From the NCBI GenBank assembly GCA_033720695.1, contig JAWWCA010000049.1, positions 1-18,779 of the forward strand: a stretch of 18,779 nt of DNA, given 5' to 3'. Shown in pieces: positions 5,688 to 16,073 of this stretch; position 1 is the stretch's first letter; every line of letters begins with the position of its first letter. Position numbers and translations under genes: made by a program. Under the pieces are notes generated by a model. The model was not told the origin of the DNA. It made no database searches and saw nothing but the letters and a program-made list of their open reading frames with translations. The stretch is from DATGQT01 sp033720695 (lineage in GTDB: Bacteria > Bacteroidota > Rhodothermia > Rhodothermales > Rubricoccaceae).

Positions 5688-8573
5688 ATGACGACGCCTC
5701 TCCCCGACGACCCCGCTCGCTGGCAGACCGTCAAGGCCCTCTTCGAGGAGGCCGTGGCCCGCCCCCCCGACGAACGGGGCGCCTACCTCGACGAGACCTG
5801 CCGCGGCGACGACGCCCTCCGCCGCGCCGTCGAGGCTCTCCTCCAAGCCGACGGCGCCGACGACGCCTTCCTCGACAGCACCCCTGCCTCGTTCCTCGGC
5901 GGCTTCCCGGACCTCATGGCCGCGGCACCGCACCCCGGGGGTGCAGAGATCGAGCCCGGCCACCTCGTCGGCGCGTACCGTGTCGTCCGCCGCCTCGGCG
6001 CGGGCGGGATGGGCGAGGTGTTCCTCGCCGAGCGCGCCGACGGCCTCTTCGAGCAGCGCGTCGCGCTCAAGCTCGTCAAGCGGGGGATGGACACCGACGC
6101 CGTGCTCCGCCGGTTCGCGGCCGAGCGCCGCATCCTCGCCCGGCTGGGGCACCCCGGCATCGCGCAGCTCTTCGCTGGGGGCGCCACCCACGACGGGCGG
6201 CCGTGGTTCGCGATGGAGTACGTCGAGGGCGTGCCGCTGACGCGGTACGTCCGCGAGCGCGGCCTCGGGCTCGACTCCCGGCTCGACCTCTTCGAGCAGG
6301 TGTGCGAGGCCGTCCGCCACGCCCACGCCCGCCTCGTGGTCCACCGCGACCTCAAACCGAGCAACGTGCTCGTGGCCGAGGGCGACGGTGGCGAGCCCGT
6401 CGTCAAGCTCCTCGACTTCGGGATCGCCCGCCTCCTCGACGACGACGAGCGGAGCGTGCTCACGAGGACGGGGGCGCAGCCGATGACGCGGGCCTACGCG
6501 GCGCCGGAGCAGGTCCGCGGCGAGGCGGCCACGACGGCGACCGACGTCTACGCCCTCGGCGTCCTCCTCTACGAGCTGCTCGCGGGACGTCGGCCGTTTG
6601 CGGGCACGTCGTCCCCGGCCCTGCTGGAGGCGGCGATCCTGAACGAGGAGCCTGCGCCGCCGAGCCGCCATGCCACCGAGAGCGGCCTCGCCTCGGCCCA
6701 GCTCCGCGGCGACCTCGACACGATCGTGAACAAGGCGCTCCGGAAGGGGCCGGAGGCGCGCTACGCCGGGGCCGACGCCCTCCTCGACGACATCCGCCGC
6801 CACCGGTCGGGGCTGCCGCTCGCCGCCCGCCCGCGCTCGGTGCGCTACCGGGCGCAGCTGTTCGTCCGCCGGCACCCGACGGGCGTGGCCGTGACGGCGG
6901 CCGTGGGACTCCTGCTCTTCGCCGGCAGCCTGTTCTACACCGCCCGTGTGACGGCCGAGCGTGACCGGGCCGAGCAGGCCGCCGCCCGCGCCGAGTCAAC
7001 GTCCTCGTTCCTCGCCACCCTCTTCGAGCGCGTCGACCCGACGGTGGCCCGGGGCGACACCCTCTCGGCGCTCGAGCTGCTCGACCACGGCCTCGCGCGG
7101 CTCGAGGCTGACCTCGCCGGGGCCCCGCTCGTCCAGGCCGACCTCCTCGATGTCATGAGCGAGGCCTACCTGCGCCTCGACGACGCCGAGGGAGCCCACG
7201 CCCTCGCCGCGCGCGCCCTCACGCTCCGCCGCGCGCACCCAGACCCCCAGGACCCCGCCGGCCCGGCGCGCTCGCTCCTCCGCCTCGCCGAGGCCGAGCG
7301 CGACCTCGTCCGCTTTCCCCAGGCCGACGCGCGCTACCGGGAGGCCGTCGCCCTCCTCCGGACCCACGACGACACCGCCGCCCTCATCGAGGCCCTCCAG
7401 GCCCACGGCTGGTTCCTCACCTCGTCGAGCTACCGCCACGACGCCATCGGGCCGATCTACGACGAGGTCCTCGCCCTCCGCCGCGCCCACTACGGCGACG
7501 ACGACCCCGGCCTGGGCCTCGCCCTCTACCAGCTCGCCTCCGCCCAGCACCTCCTCGGGCAGTACGCCCGCGCCGACACGCTCTATCGCCGGGCCATCGC
7601 CTCGGTCCGGCACCACGCCGAGCACCCCGCCGAGCTCGCCGACGCCCTCTACGTGCTCGGCCTCGTGCTCTTCTACCAGGATCGCTTCGCGGCCTCGGAC
7701 TCCATGCTCACCGAGGCCCTCGCGCTGCACCAGCAGACCTTCGGGGCCGTGCACACCGAGACGGCATCGGTGCTGGGCGCCCTGGGCAGCACCCGCGGCG
7801 CTCTCGGACACCTCGACGAGGCCGAGACGCTCCTGGACTCGGCGCTCGCCGTCTTCGAGCAGACGGAGGGGCCTCACGGCCGGGGAGGTGTCCGGACGCT
7901 CAGCCGGCTCCGGCTCCTCCACGCGAAGGCGGGGCGTTACGGGGAGGCGCTCTCGGTGGCCCGGCGGCTTCGGGCGTCGGCCCTCGCGCTGTATGGCGCC
8001 AGCGGCCCGACCTTCGCCGGCTACAGCGGGCAGTACGCCACCGCACTCGTCGAGGCCGGCCGGCCGGCCGAGGCCGAGGCACACCTCCGGCGCGAGGTGC
8101 TCCCCCTCCTCGCCGAGGCGCACGGCACCCAGAGCGCGATGTACGGACTCGGCCGCGCCTCCCTCGCACACGCCGTCGGAGAGCAGGGGCGGAGCCGGGA
8201 GGCCGAGGGGCTCTTCGACGAGGCCTACGCCACCCTCGCGCTCACCCTGCCCGCCGGGAACGACCGGCGGGGGTCCGTCGCCACGGCGCTCGGTGCTCTC
8301 CGTGCCGGGCGGGGCGCCCACCTCCAGGCGCTCCCGCTGCTGCAAGAGGGCGTCGCGACGATCCAGCCTGGGCTCCCCCCACCGCGAGCGGCCCGGCGCT
8401 ACCTCCTCCTCGGCGAGAGCCTCCTGGCCCTGGGGCGCCTTGAGGAGGCGGAGCGCACCCTGACCGAGGCCCTCGCGCGCTCGACCCAGGCGCTCGGCCC
8501 GGATCACGCCGACACCCGGGCCGCCGCCCGCGCCCTCGCGCGGTGCCGAACCCGCCTCGCCGACGACACCTGA
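5688..8573 (+). CDS. Transmembrane Ser/Thr protein kinase with C-terminal TPR domain
   Basis: A 961-residue protein. Residues 1-90 form the helical leader common in this family. A Hanks-type kinase domain spans about 97-372 with all key elements: glycine loop LGAGGMGEV (103-111), lysine K128 in VALKLVK, catalytic HRDLKPSN (D221), magnesium-binding DFG (243-245), APE (272-274) and TDVYALG (284-290). A single membrane helix lies at about 397-416. The remaining 540 residues are TPR repeats (about 430-955), some of the 42-residue kinesin-light-chain type, seen in FGAVHTETA and LGPDHADTR. The topology implies a cytoplasmic kinase and a periplasmic TPR sensor or docking surface. The kinase looks active. 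It probably phosphorylates the sigma factor encoded just upstream or a regulator of it. This is inferred from gene order and from known ECF/kinase pairs, not shown by the sequence. Confidence 0.93.
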   Translation: MTTPLPDDPARWQTVKALFEEAVARPPDERGAYLDETCRGDDALRRAVEALLQADGADDAFLDSTPASFLGGFPDLMAAAPHPGGAEIEPGHLVGAYRVVRRLGAGGMGEVFLAERADGLFEQRVALKLVKRGMDTDAVLRRFAAERRILARLGHPGIAQLFAGGATHDGRPWFAMEYVEGVPLTRYVRERGLGLDSRLDLFEQVCEAVRHAHARLVVHRDLKPSNVLVAEGDGGEPVVKLLDFGIARLLDDDERSVLTRTGAQPMTRAYAAPEQVRGEAATTATDVYALGVLLYELLAGRRPFAGTSSPALLEAAILNEEPAPPSRHATESGLASAQLRGDLDTIVNKALRKGPEARYAGADALLDDIRRHRSGLPLAARPRSVRYRAQLFVRRHPTGVAVTAAVGLLLFAGSLFYTARVTAERDRAEQAAARAESTSSFLATLFERVDPTVARGDTLSALELLDHGLARLEADLAGAPLVQADLLDVMSEAYLRLDDAEGAHALAARALTLRRAHPDPQDPAGPARSLLRLAEAERDLVRFPQADARYREAVALLRTHDDTAALIEALQAHGWFLTSSSYRHDAIGPIYDEVLALRRAHYGDDDPGLGLALYQLASAQHLLGQYARADTLYRRAIASVRHHAEHPAELADALYVLGLVLFYQDRFAASDSMLTEALALHQQTFGAVHTETASVLGALGSTRGALGHLDEAETLLDSALAVFEQTEGPHGRGGVRTLSRLRLLHAKAGRYGEALSVARRLRASALALYGASGPTFAGYSGQYATALVEAGRPAEAEAHLRREVLPLLAEAHGTQSAMYGLGRASLAHAVGEQGRSREAEGLFDEAYATLALTLPAGNDRRGSVATALGALRAGRGAHLQALPLLQEGVATIQPGLPPPRAARRYLLLGESLLALGRLEEAERTLTEALARSTQALGPDHADTRAAARALARCRTRLADDT

Positions 8574-8579
8574 CCGCGC

Positions 8580-8603
8580 TCGGGGCGTCCTGCTCGACCC
8601 CGA
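8580..8603 (+). terminator. Weak hairpin after the kinase gene
   Basis: TCGGGG at 8580-8585 pairs with CCCCGA at 8598-8603 across a 12-base loop, 6 bases after the kinase stop codon. It has no T-run and only a 6-bp stem. It is a modest terminator candidate, supported mostly by position. Confidence 0.3.
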
Positions 8604-8681
8604 CAACAGCACAACGTGTGCTGCCGGGCCCCTCGCTTCCTGCCGACGCCGACCGGGTTAGTCGCCGACATGACGTCGATG

Positions 8682-8689
8682 TACCTTCG
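8682..8689 (+). promoter_or_regulatory. Candidate -7 promoter element of the enoyl-CoA isomerase gene (TACCTTCG)
   Basis: TACCTTCG lies 35 bases before the ATG at 8725 and matches the element found before bioY, metH and the 15301-15960 lipoprotein gene. A TTAG about 20 bases upstream could be a degenerate -33 element (consensus TTTG). A start of transcription near 8696 would give a short leader of about 30 bases. Confidence 0.5.
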
Positions 8690-8724
8690 GGAGCCCGTCC
8701 ACCCCCGTCGCCCTCCTTTCTCCC

Positions 8725-9495
8725 ATGACCGACCACGTCCGCGCCGACACCACCGACGGCGTCCTCCACCTCACGCTCGCACGCGCCGAGAAGAAGAACG
8801 CCCTCACCACCGGCATGTACGGGCAACTCGCGGACCACCTCAAGGCGGCCGCCGGAGACCCCCGGGTGCGCGTGACGGTGCTCTCCGGCGAGGGCGGCAC
8901 CTTCACGGCCGGGAACGACCTGGGCGACTTCCTCCAGCACCCGCCGACAGGCGAGGACAGCCCCGTCTTCGCCTTCCTCCGCGCGGCCACAGCGTTCCCC
9001 AAGCCGCTCCTCGCCGCCGTCGAGGGCCACGCCGTGGGCATCGGGACAACGATCCTGCTCCACTGCGACTTCGTGTGGGCGGCGCCCTCCGCCCGTTTCC
9101 TCCTCCCCTTCGTCGACCTCGGCCTGGTGCCCGAAGCGGCCTCCTCCCTCCTCCTCCCCAGGGCTGTGGGGCCTCGGGTGGCCGCGGAGATGCTGCTCCT
9201 CGGCGATCCCATCGGGGCCGAGGACGCCGCCCGCCTCGGCCTCATCAACAGCGTCGTGCCGGCGGAGGACCTCCTCGACCACACCCTCGAGAACGCCCGC
9301 GCCCTCGCTGCCAAGCCACCCGCTGCGCTGCGCTTGACGAAGGCGCTCCTCCGCCGCCCCCACGCCGAGGCCGTCGCCGCGACACTGCGCCAGGAAGGGC
9401 AGCTCTTCGTCGAGCGGTTGGCGGAGCCGGAGGCGCAGGAGGCCCTCACCGCCTTCATGGAGAAGCGCCGCCCTGACTTCTCCCGCTTCGACTGA
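8725..9495 (+). CDS. Enoyl-CoA hydratase/isomerase family protein, probably a delta3,delta2-enoyl-CoA isomerase
   Basis: A 256-residue crotonase-fold enzyme of usual length. Oxyanion-hole segments are present: FTAGNDLGDF (60-69) and EGHAVGIGTT (100-109). In crotonase hydratase two glutamates do catalysis, in the CEL and QPE positions. Here these are replaced (GTTILL; LLPFVDLG). Instead there is a glutamate at 137 in LGLVPEAASSLLLPR, the place of the catalytic Glu in peroxisomal ECI2/Eci1-type isomerases (PEGxSSxxxP). I therefore favour isomerization of 3-enoyl-CoA to trans-2-enoyl-CoA during unsaturated fatty-acid breakdown over hydration, though the substrate is unknown. The protein is likely cytosolic and probably trimeric. 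The gene stands alone, with its own promoter-like element and a hairpin 6 bases after its stop. The reading as an isomerase is inference from the residue pattern. Confidence 0.88.
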   Translation: MTDHVRADTTDGVLHLTLARAEKKNALTTGMYGQLADHLKAAAGDPRVRVTVLSGEGGTFTAGNDLGDFLQHPPTGEDSPVFAFLRAATAFPKPLLAAVEGHAVGIGTTILLHCDFVWAAPSARFLLPFVDLGLVPEAASSLLLPRAVGPRVAAEMLLLGDPIGAEDAARLGLINSVVPAEDLLDHTLENARALAAKPPAALRLTKALLRRPHAEAVAATLRQEGQLFVERLAEPEAQEALTAFMEKRRPDFSRFD

Positions 9496-9501
9496 GGGCA
9501 G

Positions 9502-9530
9502 CCGCGAGCCCCACGAAAGCGGGGCCGCGG
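9502..9530 (+). terminator. Hairpin terminator after the enoyl-CoA isomerase gene
   Basis: CCGCGAGCCCC (9502-9512) pairs with GGGGCCGCGG (9521-9530) with one bulged A and an 8-base loop, starting 6 bases past the stop codon. It carries no T-run, as for the other GC-rich hairpins in this window. Position and stem strength support a terminator role. Confidence 0.5.
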
Positions 9531-9748
9531 GTCGCCCCGGTCCACCACAGCCGGCACTCCCCCGCGGCCCCGCGGCAGGCCGGACGGGATTTCCGACCCA
9601 TCAGGCCTTTCTCACCTATACGAGAAACCGAGGCCCATCGGATCACCGGCGGCTCGATTTCTTGTGTTGGGAACGGCACCGCGACGGATGACCGTACCGT
9701 ATCCCCCAGTCCAAAAAGGCATTTGGAGGAAGTCGCTCTCAACGAGAC
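9531..9748. other. Convergent gap with lower GC and small hairpins
   Basis: The region separates two convergent genes. From about 9590 to 9740 the base composition is clearly less GC-rich than the surroundings. Two small inverted repeats are visible: TTTCTC/GAGAAA (9608-9613 and 9622-9627, 8-base loop) and TCCAAA/TTTGGA (9710-9715 and 9722-9727, 6-base loop). The second, read on the minus strand, includes TTTTTGG and lies 21 bases past the stop of the DUF922 gene, so it could end that transcript. No credible coding sequence, tRNA or known RNA is recognisable. Confidence 0.4.
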
Positions 9749-10348
9749 TCAGTGCCCGGGGGGCCACACCGCGCCCTGCGTCCGCCCGTGCTCCGTCCGC
9801 GCGTCGTAGTTGCGGTGCATCGCCCCGAAGTGCTGCCGCACGCGCGTCACCTCCCGCTGCGCCACACGGTCGACCTCATCGCAACGGGCGGTGCGGAGGC
9901 CGGCGAGCGCGAGGCGGATCTGCTCGGCCTCCTCCTCTAGGAGCCGCCGGTGACCGTCCTCGTGGGCCCGGAGCGTCCGTTCGAACCGTCGCCAGTCCCG
10001 CTCGAGCATGTAGGGCGTGCCCCGGGGCGGCTGCCACCTCGGAAGCACGATCGTGACTGTCGTCGTAACCACGATGTTGGCGAGGTCACAGCCCGTCGCC
10101 GTCGGAATTCGGTTGTAGACGTAGCGCACGTCTGAGGTGGTGAGCCCAAAGAACCGGCGGCCCTCCCACTCGGGCCCCTGGTGCAGCATCCCCTGGAGGA
10201 GGTCGCTCTCCGAGCGCCCTTCCACGTCGTAGTAGCGGTGCACCACCTCGGCCCGGACGACCCCCTGCTGGGGATCGGTGCCTCCCCCATACCCCTGGGC
10301 ACGGGCGAGTGGGGCGGCGACGAGGGCGAGCAGGACGAGGAGGCGCAT
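9749..10348 (-). CDS. DUF922-type putative secreted Zn-dependent protease
   Basis: A 199-residue exported protein. The ATG at 10348 gives a short signal peptide (MRLLVLLALVAAPLARA, cleavage expected after residue 17). The longer frame starts at a TTG and would bury this signal. The mature part matches the DUF922 family pattern (predicted secreted Zn-dependent proteases): YYDVEGRS (40-46 region), GPEWEGRRFFGLTTSDV, a cysteine at 87 in GCDLANI, VTIVLPRW (98-105), then RFERTLRAHEDGHRRLL with an HExxH-type motif H129-E130-D-G-H133. A second cysteine at 156 may form a disulfide with C87, as expected in the periplasm. Peptidase activity is predicted for the family but, as far as I know, not established. 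The gene begins 48 bases after metH ends and may be co-transcribed with it, though the functions look unrelated. Confidence 0.72.
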   Translation of the reverse strand: MRLLVLLALVAAPLARAQGYGGGTDPQQGVVRAEVVHRYYDVEGRSESDLLQGMLHQGPEWEGRRFFGLTTSDVRYVYNRIPTATGCDLANIVVTTTVTIVLPRWQPPRGTPYMLERDWRRFERTLRAHEDGHRRLLEEEAEQIRLALAGLRTARCDEVDRVAQREVTRVRQHFGAMHRNYDARTEHGRTQGAVWPPGH

Positions 10349-10396
10349 CGGAGGGATCGCTGGCAAGGGCTCCAATATCGGCCAGAGCGCGGAGAC

Positions 10397-14116
<3,720 letters not shown>

Positions 14117-14135
14117 GGGGCCGAGCGAGGGGCGC

Positions 14136-14143
14136 GGAAGCTA
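14136..14143 (-). promoter_or_regulatory. Candidate -7 promoter element of metH (TAGCTTCC)
   Basis: Read on the minus strand, TAGCTTCC lies 19 bases before the metH GTG. It matches the TAnCTTC(G/C) element found before three other genes here. It suggests metH has its own promoter with a leader of roughly 10 bases, besides any read-through from the HIT gene. No clear -33 box is visible. The rest of 14117-14210 shows no further structure. Confidence 0.45.
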
Positions 14144-14210
14144 CGCCGCCGTGAACGCAGCGCCACGTCAGCGGTTGCCCTCGGGACGAAGGCCCCGGCC
14201 CACCAGACGC

Positions 14211-14612
14211 CTACCGGAGCCGGGCCAGCATCGCGTCGAACTCGCTCCGTTGCTCGGGGTGGGTGGTCCAGTGCACGTCCTGTCCGTCGCCGCGGCGGCG
14301 CGGGACGATGTGGAAGTGGAGGTGGAACACCTCCTGCTGCGCCTCGGCCCCCGAGCTGTTGACGACCTGCACGTTGCGGATGCCGAGCCGCTCGCGGTAG
14401 AGGTCCACCACGTCCTTGAGCGCCGACATCACCGCGAGCAGGTCCTCCTCCGGCACGTCGAAGATGTCCGTGGCGTGCCGTTTCGGGACGACGAGGGTGT
14501 GGTAGCGGCTGACGGGGTGGATGTCGAGGAAGGCGTAAGCCGCAGCCGTCTCGTGCACCCTCCAGGAGGGGGCCTCGCCGGCCACGATTTGGCAGAAGAT
14601 GCAGTCGTCCAT
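14211..14612 (-). CDS. HIT-family (histidine triad) nucleotide hydrolase
   Basis: A 133-residue protein of the HINT branch, which hydrolyses AMP-linked substrates such as phosphoramidates or aminoacyl-adenylates. The histidine triad is HLHFH at 97-101, followed by IVPR; the middle His99 is the expected nucleophile. The N-terminus MDDCIFCQIVAGEAPSW has the CxxC (C4, C7) typical of zinc-containing HIT proteins. Other family landmarks are AFLDIHPVSRYHTLVVPKRH (27-46) and VVNSSGAEAQQEVFH. Length is normal and no signal peptide is present, so it should be cytosolic. The stop of the Fe-S protein gene lies 5 bases upstream, so the two genes are very likely translated from one mRNA. The exact substrate cannot be told. 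Confidence 0.95.
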   Translation of the reverse strand: MDDCIFCQIVAGEAPSWRVHETAAAYAFLDIHPVSRYHTLVVPKRHATDIFDVPEEDLLAVMSALKDVVDLYRERLGIRNVQVVNSSGAEAQQEVFHLHFHIVPRRRGDGQDVHWTTHPEQRSEFDAMLARLR

Positions 14613-14617
14613 GCTCG

Positions 14618-15280
14618 TCAGGCGGGACTCGGGAGGTCAGGGCTCTGCGCCTGGAACCCCGCCGTGCGGTGGGTCCCGTCGCAGAAGGGTTTGTTCGAGG
14701 ACTGGCCACAGCGGCACAGCGCGCACTTGGCCGTGGTCACCACGCCGACGCCATCGCAGGTGAGGGTGGCCGGGCCGCGGAGGAGGAGCGGGCCGTCCTC
14801 GGCGAGGACGACCTGGAGCGGGCCGGAGCCCTCGGGCACGGTGGCGTTGTGCGTGCCGAGGCGGGCGTCGTCCTCGAACACCCCTTCGTGGCTGTTGTCG
14901 CAGAACGGCTTGTGCTTCGACCGCCCGCAGCGGCAGAACGCCACGCGCGTGTCGCGCAGCACGACCTCCCCCTCGGGCGTCTCCACGCGCACGTCGCCGC
15001 GGACGTAGAGCGGGCCGTCGGGCGAGACGGTGACGGTGTTGGCGGGAGGGACCGTCTCCCCGCGGCCGCCGTCGGTGCGCGTGGCGTGGAGCGCACCCGT
15101 GGGGCACCGCGCCACCACCTCGACGACGGCCTCCGGCCTCGCCTGCGCCGGGTCGATCCACGGCCGGCGGTCGGGGTCGAACACGCCGGGCAGCCCCCGG
15201 ACGCACGCGGCGTAGTGGATGCAGCGGCGGGCGTCGTAGTGGACGTCGACGCCGTCGGCGGAGTACGTCTTGGCGGGCAT
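14618..15280 (-). CDS. Fe-S protein: Fer4_19 domain fused to two CDGSH domains
   Basis: A 220-residue cytosolic protein with sites for three clusters. Residues 1-65 match the Fer4_19 mono-cluster ferredoxin family (RRCIHYAACVRGLPGVF; ARCPTGAL), with candidate ligands C20, C26 and C59. CDGSH domain 1 has C116, C118, C127 and H131 (CRCGRSKHKPFCDNSH). CDGSH domain 2 has C189, C191, C200 and H204 (CRCGQSSNKPFCDGTH). Each CDGSH domain should bind a redox-active 2Fe-2S cluster with 3Cys:1His ligation, as in mitoNEET. The first replaces the usual DG with DN, which does not affect a ligand. Carrying both CDGSH motifs in one chain resembles the monomeric MiNT type. Probable roles are electron transfer or Fe-S cluster handling. 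It is flanked upstream by a lipoprotein gene (20-base gap) and downstream by the HIT gene (5-base gap). Confidence 0.93.
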   Translation of the reverse strand: MPAKTYSADGVDVHYDARRCIHYAACVRGLPGVFDPDRRPWIDPAQARPEAVVEVVARCPTGALHATRTDGGRGETVPPANTVTVSPDGPLYVRGDVRVETPEGEVVLRDTRVAFCRCGRSKHKPFCDNSHEGVFEDDARLGTHNATVPEGSGPLQVVLAEDGPLLLRGPATLTCDGVGVVTTAKCALCRCGQSSNKPFCDGTHRTAGFQAQSPDLPSPA

Positions 15281-15300
15281 GAGGACCGGAGGAGTGGGGA

Positions 15301-15960
15301 TCAGAAGCCGAGGCCGAGCGCGTCGAGCAGTCGCCCACCGTGGACGGTCACGGACGGGACGATGATCCAGTCGCTCTGGAAGAGGGCGTCGGAGGGGCCG
15401 TAGAAGACGCCGAGCTCGGGGCTGATGCCGAGGTCGGCCTCGCCCAGCCGCACGCCTCCGAAGAGGCCGAGCGCGGGCTCCGGCGTCGGCGCGTCGGCGG
15501 CGAGCGGGAGGAGGTGCTGGACGCGGACGCCGCCGTAGGGCGTGAGACGGCCGTCGAGCGGGCGCGCGGCGACGAGCGTGGCCTCGACGTGGCCGTGGCT
15601 GCCCAGCCCGACCACGCCCGCCCCGACGATCACGGCCGCCGAGAGGCCGGCCGCGCCGCCGTCCACGAGGCGCCGCTTGTAGGTCGCGACGACGCCGCTC
15701 GTGCCCACGAGCCGGACGCCCGCATCGGCGTCGGCGCTGAGGCCGAAGCGGGCCTCGTTGTCGAAGGTGAACGTCGTCGTGCGCGGCTCGGCGTTGGGCT
15801 CATCCCCGTCGGGGTCGAGGTCGGGCTGCCCCGCGGCCACCTGGACCGTCACGCTGGGCACGATCTCGCCCGGTGGCGCGGGCGTCGGCGTGGTGCCGAC
15901 GGCGTAGGGGACGCACCCGCTCGCCAGCACGAGCAGGCCGAGGAACAGGGAGCGGCGCAT
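15301..15960 (-). CDS. Outer-membrane-type lipoprotein, function unknown
   Basis: A 219-residue exported protein. The lipobox LASGC puts the acylated cysteine at residue 16 after a short basic and hydrophobic leader (MRRSLFLGLLVLA). A Pro/Thr/Asp-rich linker follows (about 20-60). The remainder is rich in Gly and alternating hydrophobic residues (ARFGLSADADAGVRLVG, HVEATLVAARPL, PYGGVRVQHLLPL, ALGLFGGVRLG, ELGVFYGPSD), a pattern expected of a small beta-barrel or beta-sandwich. The final residue is Phe, as in many outer-membrane barrels. I do not recognise the family. It heads the likely operon with the Fe-S protein and HIT genes, which does not reveal its role. A promoter-like TACCTTCC lies 25 bases before the start. 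Confidence 0.8.
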   Translation of the reverse strand: MRRSLFLGLLVLASGCVPYAVGTTPTPAPPGEIVPSVTVQVAAGQPDLDPDGDEPNAEPRTTTFTFDNEARFGLSADADAGVRLVGTSGVVATYKRRLVDGGAAGLSAAVIVGAGVVGLGSHGHVEATLVAARPLDGRLTPYGGVRVQHLLPLAADAPTPEPALGLFGGVRLGEADLGISPELGVFYGPSDALFQSDWIIVPSVTVHGGRLLDALGLGF

Positions 15961-15985
15961 CGGGAAGGGGGAACGACGAGGCGCA

Positions 15986-15993
15986 GGAAGGTA
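15986..15993 (-). promoter_or_regulatory. Candidate -7 promoter element of the 15301-15960 lipoprotein gene (TACCTTCC)
   Basis: Read on the minus strand, TACCTTCC lies 25 bases before the ATG at 15960. It matches the recurring TAnCTTC(G/C) element. It would drive the lipoprotein, Fe-S protein and HIT genes. The divergent M16 gene at 16074 must have its own promoter in the 113-base gap, but I see none of this type for it. Confidence 0.45.
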
Positions 15994-16073
15994 CGACGCT
16001 GCCGGTGCCCCGCCCCTCCTCCCCGGATCCCTGCCCGGCGCCGCGCGTGGGAAGCGCCCCCGAGCCCCAGCCC

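Noticed and set aside
9543..9580. CCGCGGCCCCGCGG as a mobile-element or operator signature
   Set aside because: Short palindromes of only C and G are expected often in DNA of this composition, and nothing nearby supports a mobile element.
14117..14210. Cobalamin or SAM riboswitch before metH
   Set aside because: The gap is 94 bases, too short for a full cobalamin riboswitch, and no conserved B12-box or SAM-aptamer core was seen.
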